Assembly: GCA_022565665.1 (NCBI GenBank)
Contig: JAIUMI010000001.1
Span: 248,001 to 312,000, forward strand
DNA: 64,000 bases
Direction of reading: 5' to 3'
From: Glycocaulis sp.
Lineage (GTDB): Bacteria > Pseudomonadota > Alphaproteobacteria > Caulobacterales > Maricaulaceae
Positions 9,839-18,166 of this stretch are shown here, one piece after another. Position numbers and translations under genes: made by a program. Below the pieces are notes generated by a model. The model saw only the letters and a program-made list of their open reading frames with translations. It searched no databases and was not told the origin of the DNA. The stretch's first letter is position 1. Each line of letters begins with the position of its first letter.

Positions 9839-10597
9839 CTACTTCACCGCCGCCATCAGGTAATTCACCCCGGCATCGGACGAGATGAAGAAGCTTTCCT
9901 TGAGCGGATTATAGCTGACCCCGGCCGGCGTCTCACAGGCAAGGCCCGCTGCGGTGAGCGCGCTTTCTACCTCCTCCGGCTTCACCAGCTTTCCAAACCG
10001 GTGCGTGCCGCGCGGCAGCCAGCCCAGCACGTACTCGGCCCCGAAAATCGCGGTGACGAAGGCGCGGCTGGTCCGGTTGATCGTGCCGACAATCATCAGC
10101 CCGCCGGGCTTTACCAGCGCCGCGCAGTCGGTGAGGAATTGCGCCGGATCGGCGACATGTTCCACCACTTCCAGATTGAGCACGATATCGAAGCGCTCCG
10201 CGCCTTCGGCGGCCAGCAATTGCTCGGCCGTGCCGTGGCGGTAATCGATTGTCAGCCCGCTATTTTGCGCATGAACCATGGCGGTTTTGATATTGGCCTC
10301 TGCCGCATCGACGCCCGTTACATCCGCGCCGAGGCGCGCCATCGGTTCGGAGACCAGCCCGCCTCCGCAGCCGATGTCGAGCAGTCTCAAGCCCTTTAGA
10401 GGCTCGCGCCCCTCGCGGCCGAAATGGGCGGCGGCCCGCTCGCGTATCCAGCCAAGGCGCGCGGGATTGAACTTGTGCAGCGGCGCGAACTTGGAGTGCG
10501 GATCCCACCACTCGCCGGCCATGCGGGAGAATTTCTCCACCTCATCAGGGTCGATGGAGGGGCTGGTCAGCGTCTCGGGCGCGGCAGATTGAGCCAT
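9839..10597 (-). CDS. ubiG: Ubiquinone biosynthesis O-methyltransferase
   Basis: The 252-residue enzyme performs the two O-methylations of ubiquinone biosynthesis with S-adenosylmethionine as donor. The SAM-binding motif I is [19 protein letters not shown] with the acidic VTGVDAAE after it, and [13 protein letters not shown] follows as motif II/post II. The segment [29 protein letters not shown] is diagnostic for UbiG. The ATG at 10597 has GCGAGG just upstream; an upstream TTG exists but lacks support. It ends four bases from the soxR stop, tail to tail. Confidence 0.96.
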   Translation of the reverse strand: MAQSAAPETLTSPSIDPDEVEKFSRMAGEWWDPHSKFAPLHKFNPARLGWIRERAAAHFGREGREPLKGLRLLDIGCGGGLVSEPMARLGADVTGVDAAEANIKTAMVHAQNSGLTIDYRHGTAEQLLAAEGAERFDIVLNLEVVEHVADPAQFLTDCAALVKPGGLMIVGTINRTSRAFVTAIFGAEYVLGWLPRGTHRFGKLVKPEEVESALTAAGLACETPAGVSYNPLKESFFISSDAGVNYLMAAVK

Positions 10598-10678
10598 GTA
10601 AACCTCGCTGGCGGCGTGTTGCGCCAAGATATGGGATGCGCGCGCCGCGATGGCGAGCCGCGTTTTGCCGCAGCCGGT

Positions 10679-11818
10679 TTACTCCGCAGCGGCGAGACCT
10701 TCACGCGCAGCGCGCATCCTGGCGGCCTTGTCCTCCACCGCTTCGACGATGCGCGCAATCATCTCCTCGTTGGAGACTTTCTCGGTCTGCTGGCCGGCAA
10801 AATAGAGCATGCCCGCCCCCTTGCCGCCGCCGGTGAACCCCAGATCGGTATAGGCCGCCTCGCCGGGGCCGTTGACCACGCAGCCAATAATGGAGAGCGA
10901 GATCGGCTCGGAGATGTGGGCAAGGCGTGCTTCGAGCGCCTCCACCGTGCGGATCACGTCAAAGCCCTGCCGGGCACACGAAGGACAGGCGATGATGTTC
11001 ACGCCGCGCGTGCGCAGGCCCAGCGCTTTCAGCATGTCGAACCCTGCGCGGATTTCCTCCACCGGTTCGGCGGAGAGCGAGACGCGGATCGTGTCGCCAA
11101 TCCCGGCCCAGAGGAGCGAGCCCATGCCGATGGCCGACTTGATGGTGCCCGAACGCAGGCCCCCGGCCTCGGTGACGCCCAGATGCAAGGGCGCGTCGGT
11201 CGCTTCTGCCAGCATCTGATAGGCAGCGACGGTGAGGAAGAGGTCAGAGGCCTTCACGGAGATCTTGTATTCGTGAAAGCCCAGATCATCGAGGATGCGG
11301 GCATGGTTCAGCGCGCTTTCCACCATCGCGTCGGGGCAGGGCTCGCCGTATTTTTCCAGGAGATCGCGTTCCAGCGAGCCGGCATTGACCCCGATGCGGA
11401 TGGAGCAGCCATTATTGCGCGCGGCCGACACCACATCGCGCACGCGGTCCACACTGCCGATATTGCCCGGATTGATGCGCAGGCACGCCGCGCCCGCCTC
11501 TGCCGCCTCGATGCCGCGCCTGTAGTGAAAATGGATATCGGCGACGAGCGGCACTTTCGCCTCGCGCGCTATTCTACGGAAGGCAGAGGTTGAGTCCTCA
11601 TCCGGGCAGGAGACGCGCACAATATCCGCGCCCGCCTCTTCCAGGCCGCGTATCTGGTCGAGCGTCGCGCGCGCGTCCGAGGTGGGGGTATTGGTCATGG
11701 ACTGCACCGAGATCGGCGCATCGCCGCCCACCTCGACAGACCCCACGCGGATCTTTCGCGAGACGCGCCGGTCAATCGCCCGCCAGGGCCTGACCTTGGT
11801 GTGATCCTCGACCGCCAT
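10679..11818 (-). CDS. ispG: 4-hydroxy-3-methylbut-2-enyl diphosphate synthase
   Basis: The 379-residue enzyme converts methylerythritol cyclodiphosphate to HMBPP in the non-mevalonate isoprenoid pathway. The C-terminal iron-sulfur domain shows the cluster ligands in [14 protein letters not shown] and [12 protein letters not shown]; the N-terminal TIM barrel begins with [20 protein letters not shown]. The start at 11818 ([10 protein letters not shown]) has AAGGAG nine bases upstream. Isoprenoids made here feed ubiquinone, whose UbiG step is encoded next door. A short spacer separates it from ubiG on the same strand. Confidence 0.97.
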   Translation of the reverse strand: MAVEDHTKVRPWRAIDRRVSRKIRVGSVEVGGDAPISVQSMTNTPTSDARATLDQIRGLEEAGADIVRVSCPDEDSTSAFRRIAREAKVPLVADIHFHYRRGIEAAEAGAACLRINPGNIGSVDRVRDVVSAARNNGCSIRIGVNAGSLERDLLEKYGEPCPDAMVESALNHARILDDLGFHEYKISVKASDLFLTVAAYQMLAEATDAPLHLGVTEAGGLRSGTIKSAIGMGSLLWAGIGDTIRVSLSAEPVEEIRAGFDMLKALGLRTRGVNIIACPSCARQGFDVIRTVEALEARLAHISEPISLSIIGCVVNGPGEAAYTDLGFTGGGKGAGMLYFAGQQTEKVSNEEMIARIVEAVEDKAARMRAAREGLAAAE

Positions 11819-11981
11819 GGTTGCACCGCTCCTTCGCCTCGCCCCCTTCATATAGGAGCTGTGTGACGGCGGGAAGGCGGGGCAGGTGTGACAACAGCGT
11901 CCACCGCATTTCGAGCCTTCTCCCCCGCGCTTCACCGGCCCCGGTTTTCACCGGGGTAAACTCCAGCCAGTGCCCGATCTG

Positions 11982-12015
11982 TTTCTGGATCCCGGCTCGG
12001 GGGCCGGGAAAACGC
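11982..12015 (+). repeat. Intergenic repeat, copy A
   Basis: TTTCTGGATCCCGGC, a short variable loop and GCCGGGAAAACGC form a hairpin-capable element. A second copy in the same orientation lies at 15056-15087. The pair brackets the remnant restriction gene and the inserted restriction-modification module. Elements of this type are scattered between genes in many alphaproteobacteria. Confidence 0.7.
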
Positions 12016-12025
12016 CAGAGAGGGA

Positions 12026-12238
12026 TCACCCCTCCACCGGCAATTTGATCTCGCCCATGATGCGGTGGGTTTCGGCGAGCACCTTGATGATGCGCTGATA
12101 GTGCTGGATGTCGGCAAACGACAGCGTGCGGCCCTTGCGGTCTTTCAGCCATTTCTGCGCGGGCTGGTAGCCGCCTATGTAGAAGTTCCACGCCATCTCC
12201 GGCACGCCTTCAAAGCGCTGGTCGGCGTTGATCCAGAC
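12026..12238 (-). pseudogene. C-terminal remnant of a type ISP restriction-modification enzyme
   Basis: An open stretch of 70 codons reads VWINADQRFEGVPEMAWNFY, then a segment with IGGYQPAQKWLKDRKGR and FADIQHYQRII, and ends in a normal stop at 12026. This closely resembles the conserved C-terminal end of single-chain type ISP (LlaGI-like) restriction-modification enzymes, which are normally more than 1,000 residues long. It has no start codon: an in-frame TAA directly precedes it at the junction with the inserted endonuclease gene. It is therefore a broken gene whose front was removed when the neighbouring module arrived. The family match is from memory of the C-terminal motif and needs a search to confirm. 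Confidence 0.78.
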
Positions 12239-12254
12239 TTACATGGTTTCGGAA

Positions 12255-13334
12255 TCAAATTCCCTCATCGTAGAATGCACTAACGGCAGTGGCGAACCAG
12301 AAGAGCTGATCATCGCTTACATATCTGTCCGCCCAATTAGGAAGCGAGTCCTTTGAAAACTTCATTCTCCTCAATGCGTTGGCCAATATATCCAAGCGCT
12401 CGTTTATACCTTCTTCAAGAGTAGAACCCTCTTTTAGAAGCTCTCCCAAAGCGATAGAAAGAGCTAGCAGTATCTCCAGAAAAACTTGGGGTTCGGAATC
12501 ACAATTCTCTGGGTTTCCAATCCAAGCCCAGAACGACTGGCCCACACGACGGTAAACACGTACCTTACCAGAAGCACTGTCAATCAAAACGCCTGGCTTC
12601 GTGTTTGAACACTCCTCCCGAAACCCTTTATCAAGCAATTTAGCTAATATTTGATTGTCTTTGTTATTAGTTGTGCGCTCAGTTCCGTATGTCAATCCGA
12701 TTACTATATCAAGGCCATCCAGTTCTTCGTTTGACTCTTGACTTTGCTCCCACCATCGAGCATGCTTCTGAGATATTGCATCCACCATCCCCTGAACCTG
12801 TGTGTCATTAATGGTGTTTGGCCCGCTTTTTATAGATGTTAAGTACCGTCGCTTATTGAAAACAACGCTCTTATCTATCTCCCGCCAAATCGATCCATTT
12901 CTAATGGCGGCCTTCGCCGCCCTCCCCTCAGCGGCCTTCTCCGCCGCAAACTCGGCAAGTTTCTCTGGGGGATCGGACCACGTCACGGCGGCCCCACAGG
13001 GGTAGCCGCCCACGAACGCGCGCTCCACAAGTTTGCCGAAGGAAGTCTCCAAACCCATCGCCAGCTTGGAGTTAAACAAGAAATTGGCAAAACGCTCTGG
13101 ATCGCCAAGCTCCATAACATGAGCTGTTGCAAGCAATACGTAAGGGTTTGCTCGATAATCTGGGAGCGCTTTTCGTCTACCGTAAACTTTGGGCAAATTC
13201 TCCCGGATATCCTCCCTGATCATTTCCGAAAGCCCCCGCACCCTCCTCTCATCTACTTTATTAAAGAGGTTGCCAACCTCCTTTGCACTAAAACGATGCC
13301 GTGGACTTTTTAATATTGAATAAATATCTGACAT
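12255..13334 (-). CDS. Type II restriction endonuclease (possibly PmeII-like)
   Basis: The 359-residue protein follows the cytosine methyltransferase with a one-base stop/start overlap (TAATG), the classic layout of a type II system. The central segment around REIDKSVVFNKRRYLTSIKSG (residues 151-171) looks like a PD-(D/E)xK core, with Asp154 and Lys169 as candidate metal and catalytic residues; SGPNTINDTQVQGM follows. I recall this segment from PmeII-type endonucleases, but I am not certain of that family name. Codon use is visibly more AT-rich than neighbours, especially in the N- and C-terminal thirds, pointing to transfer. It would cut DNA lacking the partner's methylation; the recognition site cannot be read from sequence. 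Confidence 0.82.
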   Translation of the reverse strand: MSDIYSILKSPRHRFSAKEVGNLFNKVDERRVRGLSEMIREDIRENLPKVYGRRKALPDYRANPYVLLATAHVMELGDPERFANFLFNSKLAMGLETSFGKLVERAFVGGYPCGAAVTWSDPPEKLAEFAAEKAAEGRAAKAAIRNGSIWREIDKSVVFNKRRYLTSIKSGPNTINDTQVQGMVDAISQKHARWWEQSQESNEELDGLDIVIGLTYGTERTTNNKDNQILAKLLDKGFREECSNTKPGVLIDSASGKVRVYRRVGQSFWAWIGNPENCDSEPQVFLEILLALSIALGELLKEGSTLEEGINERLDILANALRRMKFSKDSLPNWADRYVSDDQLFWFATAVSAFYDEGI

Positions 13335-14689
13335 TATACTCCTCGAACCACTCTTTCCCGCCGAACCGTCTTTGGGGCGCTGTAATGTATATTACTAACT
13401 TCTTTTTCTTCAGACCATACAAGCGCTTCACCATTTTTATACCAATTTCTCGTGCGGACGTGAGCTTGGATATAAACGCTGCGATAACCGTTTTTACAGC
13501 CGTTCCTCAATTGCCAATTATTATCAGATAGTTGGTCTAAAGTGTCAGAAATCACTGTTCCGGCTACTTCGCCTAGCCTCACTGGGACCGCGTTCCCGAT
13601 CTGCGCATACTTTTGGGAAAGGGTTCCTCGGAACTCCCAGGCGTCAGGAAATTCTTGAATACGAGCGTATTCTTTTACCGTCAGCGCGCGCGTCTCCGAG
13701 GGGTGACAGAGCGACGTACTCGCGTGGCTTGGGATCGTGACGAGTGTTGGGCAAGGAAGATCAAAGGTCAGCCGTCGCCACCAACCGGATCGCCCTCCCT
13801 TTGCAAACCAGGCCCGCCCCATGGACTCCTTCTGGATGTCCTCAGGAAGAGACCGCCAGTTCGAGCCTTCTGGAACCAGACTTAAGAAACGCTTCTTCCT
13901 TGGACTAAAGTCCATTATCTCCTCACCGGGATCTTTGAGATCCCTGAGAGCATCGCGCAGGGTATTCCAAGGCCTGAGGGATGAAGGAAACAAGTCCGGT
14001 TCTGCAATCGGATTTGACACTGGCCCATGCGTTGGAGAAGGAAATTCTACTTCTACATTAAACCTATTACCAATAAAAAGAGCTCGCTCTCGTAGTTGAG
14101 GGGCCCCATAGTTAACTGCATTAACTTCAAAGCAATCTAAATGATATCCTGGATTGTCCAATTCGCCTAGATCAGCAGCAAAGCGCGCAACAACCGAGCC
14201 CGGCAGCTCATCAGGGTGAAGAGGAGGGCCGCCATTTTCTGGGCGCTCCGCGATAGGGCGATGCTTCAACGCCGCCGAAAGCAACCCACGCACGTTCTCC
14301 ATCAAGAACATTTTTGGTCGCAAACCATCAATAAAGCGAAGGTAATGCCAGAGCAAAGTTCCTCTGGGATCGCTTACAGTTCTACGCCGACCTGCTGTGC
14401 TGAAAGCTTGGCAGGGCGGGCCTCCTATCACGAGGTCGACATCATTTCGATCAATTCCAGTTCGGCCTAGAAACTCCTCAACCGAAAGCTGGCTGATATC
14501 AGCTTCAACTACCTTAACGCGATCACTTAAGGTTCCGCTTTTGATATTAGCGCGAATGGTCTCGCAGAAGGCAGGCTCCACCTCAACACAAGCCAAAAGC
14601 TCAAATCGGCCCGTTCGTTCAAGGCCGAGATCAAGGCCCATTGCACCGGAGAACAATGACACCACCTTATATTTTCGTGAGTTACGCAC
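13334..14689 (-). CDS. DNA (cytosine-5) methyltransferase
   Basis: The 451-residue protein shows the ordered motifs of C5 methyltransferases: motif I VSLFSGAMGLDLGLE (residues 10-24), motif IV GGPPCQAFSTAG with catalytic Cys93, motif VI ENVRGLL (131-137), motif VIII QLRERALF (198-205), and motifs IX-X near RALTVKEYARIQEFPDAW and QIGNAVPVRL. The target-recognition region lies between motifs VIII and IX. It starts at GTG 14689 with GGAG six bases upstream. It protects host DNA from the coupled endonuclease gene that follows. Composition is more AT-rich than the surrounding chromosome, so this pair is probably acquired. Confidence 0.95.
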   Translation of the reverse strand: MRNSRKYKVVSLFSGAMGLDLGLERTGRFELLACVEVEPAFCETIRANIKSGTLSDRVKVVEADISQLSVEEFLGRTGIDRNDVDLVIGGPPCQAFSTAGRRRTVSDPRGTLLWHYLRFIDGLRPKMFLMENVRGLLSAALKHRPIAERPENGGPPLHPDELPGSVVARFAADLGELDNPGYHLDCFEVNAVNYGAPQLRERALFIGNRFNVEVEFPSPTHGPVSNPIAEPDLFPSSLRPWNTLRDALRDLKDPGEEIMDFSPRKKRFLSLVPEGSNWRSLPEDIQKESMGRAWFAKGGRSGWWRRLTFDLPCPTLVTIPSHASTSLCHPSETRALTVKEYARIQEFPDAWEFRGTLSQKYAQIGNAVPVRLGEVAGTVISDTLDQLSDNNWQLRNGCKNGYRSVYIQAHVRTRNWYKNGEALVWSEEKEVSNIHYSAPKTVRRERVVRGV

Positions 14690-14727
14690 TCGGCTCTCCA
14701 GACTCGCGACGCTTTAGACTCGCACTT

Positions 14728-14844
14728 TCAACTGCAACCTACTAGCCGCGGGACACAGCCGCAGCGAGAAAGGCCCAGCAACAGAAACTGCCCGCCTTTG
14801 TACGTGGCGGCGATCTTCTCAAAATAGCTGGCAATCACACTCAT
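14728..14844 (-). pseudogene. Possible N-terminal remnant of the disrupted type ISP enzyme
   Basis: From an ATG at 14844 the sequence reads MSVIASYFEKIAATYKGGQ, then runs into unrelated residues and a stop at 14728. The first ~19 residues look like the opening helix of long single-chain restriction-modification enzymes (many begin with a similar SYxxxIxxxYxxG pattern). The strand and order are right for it to be the front end of the gene whose tail is at 12026-12238. The match is short, so this is inference from context more than from sequence. Confidence 0.45.
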
Positions 14845-15055
14845 GGTCCGCGCGCGTCTCCCCGTTGCCCACACGCTAGCCGTGTTGGGGCGGGAGGGGC
14901 AATTGCGAAGGCGCGTTGAAACCCCGCAAGCCCGGAGGGCTGTCCGGGGCCTCGGGCCAGGTCTGCACCAGCTCCCGGCTCTGCGCTACGCTTGGCCGGG
15001 ATTTCAGATGAGTCTCAACACGCGTTTCCCCGACGAAAGTCGGGGCCCAGTCTTT

Positions 15056-15087
15056 TTTCTGGATCCCGGCGTCCGCCGGGAAAACGC
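15056..15087 (+). repeat. Intergenic repeat, copy B
   Basis: TTTCTGGATCCCGGC and CGCCGGGAAAACGC repeat the arms of copy A at 11982-12015 in direct orientation, with a different central loop. It lies upstream of the old restriction gene, while copy A lies just past its stop. Confidence 0.7.
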
Positions 15088-15131
15088 AAGGATGGGTCCC
15101 GGTGGAGAGCCCCGAAAACCCCCAAAACCAT

Positions 15132-15149
15132 GGATAAGGAAACTTATCC
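15132..15149. repeat. Short hairpin GGATAAG-GAAA-CTTATCC
   Basis: A perfect seven-base inverted repeat encloses the tetraloop GAAA. The same two arms occur in swapped order at 15323-15340. No T-run follows it. Confidence 0.55.
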
Positions 15150-15322
15150 CCCTCCCCCGAAACCCGTGACATTCCGGCCACATGAGAAAATCGGGGCCGA
15201 ACAGCGAAAAACCCGAGGGTTCGCGGCCAATCCGTACTGTTTTTGACGGGGGTGAAACATAGAAATCGCCCCTTCAAAACATATCGCTCTCGCCAAGGCC
15301 GAATAACGATGTTATCCGCCCC

Positions 15323-15340
15323 CTTATCCACGAGGATAAG
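15323..15340. repeat. Short hairpin CTTATCC-ACGA-GGATAAG
   Basis: This is the mirror arrangement of the hairpin at 15132-15149 and sits 29 bases before the marC start codon. It includes TTATCCACG, one base off a DnaA box, but a single such match is weak. It could act as a 5' UTR structure or binding site for marC. Confidence 0.5.
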
Positions 15341-15368
15341 TCTCCCGCCCTGCAAGAATGAGGGGCTC

Positions 15369-16016
15369 ATGCCCGCGATCGATCTCGCCCTCCTGTCTGC
15401 CGTGTTCGTGACCTTTTTCGTGGTCATCGACCCGATCGGCGTGACCCCGATTTTCGCCGGACTGACGCAAGGCACCAGCGCCGCGCACCGGCGCAAGATG
15501 GCCATCAAATCGGTTCTCATCGCCACGATCATATTGCTGGGCTTTGCTTATGGCGGGGAATGGCTGCTCTCCGCGCTGGGGGTGAGCCTGGATGCCTTCC
15601 GCGCAGCCGGCGGCGTGCTGCTCTTCCTGCTCGCGCTCGACATGATCTTCGAAAAGCGCACCGAACGGCGCGAGGAGCGGGCCGGAAAACTCTCCTCCGA
15701 GGCCGAGGCCAAGGGGGAGGATATCTCGGTTTTCCCCATGGCTATCCCCATGGTGGCCGGGCCCGGCGCCATCGCCTCGGCCATGCTGTTCATGTCAGGG
15801 GCTTCAGGCGATGTGGTGGCGCAGGGCGTGATCCTCGCCGCGATGGGGGCTAACCTTCTGGTTTGTCTGGTGCTTTTCCTTCTCGCGGGGCCGCTCATGC
15901 GGCTGATGGGCGATACGATTGCGGCCATGATCACGCGGATTCTGGGCGTGATTCTCGCTGCCCTCGCCGCCCAGTTCATCTTTGACGGGATTTCCGGCGC
16001 GCTGCTGGGCGGTTAA
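15369..16016 (+). CDS. MarC family inner-membrane protein
   Basis: The 215-residue protein has six hydrophobic segments and the family's opening FVTFFVVIDPIGVTPIFAGL, with a second conserved region FPMAIPMVAGPGAIASAML. The charged loop between helices 3 and 4 (EKRTERREERAGKLSSEAEA) separates the two halves of an internal repeat. MarC proteins were once linked to multiple antibiotic resistance but their role is unproven. The ATG at 15369 has GAGGGG a few bases before it; the in-frame upstream extension is not family-like. Its stop overlaps the stop of the convergent retropepsin gene by four bases. Confidence 0.92.
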   Translation: MPAIDLALLSAVFVTFFVVIDPIGVTPIFAGLTQGTSAAHRRKMAIKSVLIATIILLGFAYGGEWLLSALGVSLDAFRAAGGVLLFLLALDMIFEKRTERREERAGKLSSEAEAKGEDISVFPMAIPMVAGPGAIASAMLFMSGASGDVVAQGVILAAMGANLLVCLVLFLLAGPLMRLMGDTIAAMITRILGVILAALAAQFIFDGISGALLGG

Positions 16017-17266
16017 CCGTCCAGAAGTTCAAGGCGCATCGTCTTGAAATCCAAGGTGAAACCGCCCCTCGCGGACAGTACGTCCTGCCCGAGCAGGCCA
16101 TCGCGGCGCCCCGCCGCTCCTTGCGAAATCCCGGCCGATATTCCGGTGATCGTGACCGCCTCCCCGCCTATCTCCACGGTCAGCTCAGGCAAGGTTACGG
16201 CCCCGCCATCCCACACCACCCCACCAGCCCCGCCGACGCGTGCGCCGCGGGCTTGCGCGCCTTGTGCGAGGGCCGGAAAAAGGCTTATGGGACGGGCAGA
16301 TAGCGTGGTGGCCTGGGCGCCCGTATCGATCAGCAGATGCAGCGGTGCGCCGGCGTTTTCGACATCCGCCTCCACTATCGCGGACAGGCCTTCCAGATAG
16401 ATATTGCTCCCGCCCGCCTCATCTTCAGAGCGTTGAAAGCAAAAGCTTTCCGTCCCATTGGCCTGCGCGAATGACAGGCGCTCAAGCCTCAAGAAAACCG
16501 GCATGCCGAGGATCGCCTCGATCGTGTAGCGCCCACCCGCAAAGCTCAGCGCCTCGTCCGGCAGCACGATGAACACCACGTTGGAAAAGCGGACCGGTCC
16601 GATCTCCAGATTGTCAGCTATGGCAAAGCTGGACGACACGTCATCGGCCCCTGCAGCGCCCACACTCACCTCGCCACTGATCGGGCGCAGGCCCATCCGC
16701 TCGGCCACGCTTTGCGTGATGGTGGAGAAGGCCGCGCCCGTGTCGAGGACGGCCTCCTGAACACCACCATTGATCGCGATATCGCCGCGCGGCAGGCCTG
16801 CAGGATCCCGCGCTATGTCGAGGCAGCCGGGCACAAACCCTTCCATCACAATCCCTGGCTGGCCGCGCAAGGGCTCTACAAAGGCGCGCGCTTGTGCGAC
16901 GTCGGGAACAAGCGGCGTAATTTGATCAGCAACATCAAAGGCCTGCGCGGCACCGTCAAAATCCTCCGCCCGCAGACGCACACCCGCCAGGAAGCTTGCC
17001 GCATGGCGGCGCAGATCAGGCGTCAGGGCCGAATCCTCCATCGCGGCAGCAAGCTCTGCCTCTGCCACCCCGTCCTGCCCGGCAAAGGCGGCCAGCGCAC
17101 CATCCACCAGCCGGCGCTCGCTCGCCCCCAGACCGGCAGGGGCAAGTGCTTGCAGTGCGCGCGGCCCGTCCGCTTCCAGCGCCTCTTCCAGCGCCAGCGG
17201 CTGATCGGCTGGTGACAGCACCAGCAGGCCCACGGCCAGAAGACTGCTAAGGAGCATATTCATCAT
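16013..17266 (-). CDS. Double-domain retropepsin-like aspartic protease, exported
   Basis: The 417-residue protein starts with a signal peptide (MMNMLLSSLLAVGLLVLS), followed by an alpha-helical, TPR-like region to about residue 130. Two retropepsin-type domains come next, each with an active-site signature: AVLDTGAAFSTIT near residue 168 and LLIDTGAQATTLS near 313. Each has the later hydrophobic-hydrophobic-Gly segment (AILGMPVF; LLGQDVL). Retropepsins act as dimers, and two domains in one chain could form a self-contained active site, as in pepsin. The protein should act in the periplasm. It is divergent from padR, and a palindrome overlaps its ribosome-binding region. Confidence 0.88.
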   Translation of the reverse strand: MMNMLLSSLLAVGLLVLSPADQPLALEEALEADGPRALQALAPAGLGASERRLVDGALAAFAGQDGVAEAELAAAMEDSALTPDLRRHAASFLAGVRLRAEDFDGAAQAFDVADQITPLVPDVAQARAFVEPLRGQPGIVMEGFVPGCLDIARDPAGLPRGDIAINGGVQEAVLDTGAAFSTITQSVAERMGLRPISGEVSVGAAGADDVSSSFAIADNLEIGPVRFSNVVFIVLPDEALSFAGGRYTIEAILGMPVFLRLERLSFAQANGTESFCFQRSEDEAGGSNIYLEGLSAIVEADVENAGAPLHLLIDTGAQATTLSARPISLFPALAQGAQARGARVGGAGGVVWDGGAVTLPELTVEIGGEAVTITGISAGISQGAAGRRDGLLGQDVLSARGGFTLDFKTMRLELLDG

Positions 17267-17270
17267 TCCC

Positions 17271-17294
17271 TCACATGTGATCGATCACCTGTGA
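17271..17294. promoter_or_regulatory. 24-base palindrome, likely PadR operator
   Basis: TCACATGTGA and TCACCTGTGA flank a central TCGA, giving a palindrome with one mismatched position per arm. Each 10-base arm is itself nearly palindromic. It sits five bases upstream of the retropepsin start, overlapping its Shine-Dalgarno region, and 68 bases upstream of padR. PadR proteins bind such sequences (ATGT ... ACAT cores), so it is likely the operator for this divergent pair. Confidence 0.7.
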
Positions 17295-17362
17295 TACGGT
17301 AGTGCCGAACGTGGAATTCCGCAAGATTGGCGACCGGCCTCTTCCATGAAAGATTCGTCATA

Positions 17363-17878
17363 ATGACCTTACGCCATGCCATTCTGGGCATTATCGCACA
17401 GAAGCCCTCCACCGGGTTTGACCTGCTACGCGAGTTTGACGCCAGCCAGTCAGTGATCTGGCCCGCGCCGCAGAACGAGGTTTACCGGGTGCTGCGCCAG
17501 CTGAAAGAGGAGGGGCTGGCCGAGATCGTGGCGACCGGCGCGCGCGGCAGCCGCACCTATGCCGCAACAGATGCCGGACTGGCCGAGCTGGCCGCCTGGC
17601 TAAGCGCGCCGAGCGATTACACCTTGCGCTATGAGCCCGTTTTGAAAGCCTGCTTTCTGGACCAGACTGATCCGAGCTCACGGATTGAGCGCGCGCGTGA
17701 CGACCTTGCCTTCTTTGAAGAGCAGTTGCGCATTATCGAGCGCACCGCCCGGGAAAAGGCCGGTCAGCCCGGCCCGGTGCGCGAGGATGCACGCGCCATG
17801 GCGGTAGCGCTCTACACCGCCCTTGCCGGCTGGGCGCGAACGATTGTGGAGGAGGAGAAGGCGGCGGGCGCGGACTGA
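17363..17878 (+). CDS. PadR family transcriptional regulator
   Basis: The 171-residue protein begins MTLRHAILGIIAQKPSTGFD, the typical PadR winged-helix start, with DNA-recognition segment PAPQNEVYRVLRQLKEEGLA. A C-terminal helical dimerisation domain (Vir_act_alpha_C type, about residues 90-170) follows. PadR proteins are usually repressors that respond to small phenolic or drug-like ligands. The ATG at 17363 fits the family; the upstream extension does not. It is divergent from the retropepsin gene with a palindrome between them, so autoregulation and control of the protease are likely. Confidence 0.92.
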   Translation: MTLRHAILGIIAQKPSTGFDLLREFDASQSVIWPAPQNEVYRVLRQLKEEGLAEIVATGARGSRTYAATDAGLAELAAWLSAPSDYTLRYEPVLKACFLDQTDPSSRIERARDDLAFFEEQLRIIERTAREKAGQPGPVREDARAMAVALYTALAGWARTIVEEEKAAGAD

Positions 17879-17976
17879 CCGGACAAACAGAGTCAATTGT
17901 GCGTTAAGATCGCGCCAACCGAATTTTAGCCAGCTTCTGCCATGATCCTGCCGTGAGGGTGCGGGAGAAAGGCTCG

Positions 17977-18156
17977 ATGACACGGTTTCGCATCATCTTG
18001 TGGCTTGTTCTTGCGGGGCTTGTCGTACTCGGCCTCGCGGCCGGAGGTGTATCGCTGAGCCTTGGCATGATTGATCAGGCCATCGCCTTTGCCTGGCCGA
18101 GCCTTGGCGCGGCACTGGCCGTCGCCCTGCTGATCCCGGCAGCGAAAAGCGAATAA
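17977..18156 (+). CDS. Small two-helix membrane protein, unknown function
   Basis: This 59-residue candidate gene encodes MTRFRIILWLVLAGLVVLGL followed by a short turn and a second hydrophobic segment ending LLIPAAKSE, so two membrane helices are likely. AAAGG lies five bases before the ATG at 17977; a GTG at 17953 is an alternative start. It is in the same direction as padR, about 100 bases downstream, and converges on the GNAT-nitrilase gene. I do not recognise a family. The clear SD and hydrophobic pattern support it as real. Confidence 0.55.
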   Translation: MTRFRIILWLVLAGLVVLGLAAGGVSLSLGMIDQAIAFAWPSLGAALAVALLIPAAKSE

Positions 18157-18166
18157 AACCCGCTTT

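Larger units (their letters stand above)
14845..15368. other. Gene-free, repeat-rich stretch
   Basis: No convincing gene lies between the remnant start and marC. The stretch holds a CCCCGAC-GAAA-GTCGGGG hairpin (15028-15045), copy B of the intergenic repeat (15056-15087) and two short hairpins with the same arms in opposite order (15132-15149 and 15323-15340). The marC promoter must lie at its right end. No transposase remnant was recognised. Confidence 0.6.

Noticed and set aside
11772-12191. Minus-strand frame overlapping the ispG start and the type ISP tail
   Set aside because: It reads the type ISP tail out of frame (for example AEMAERPQGPHAVV); the real remnant is in the neighbouring frame and ends at 12026.
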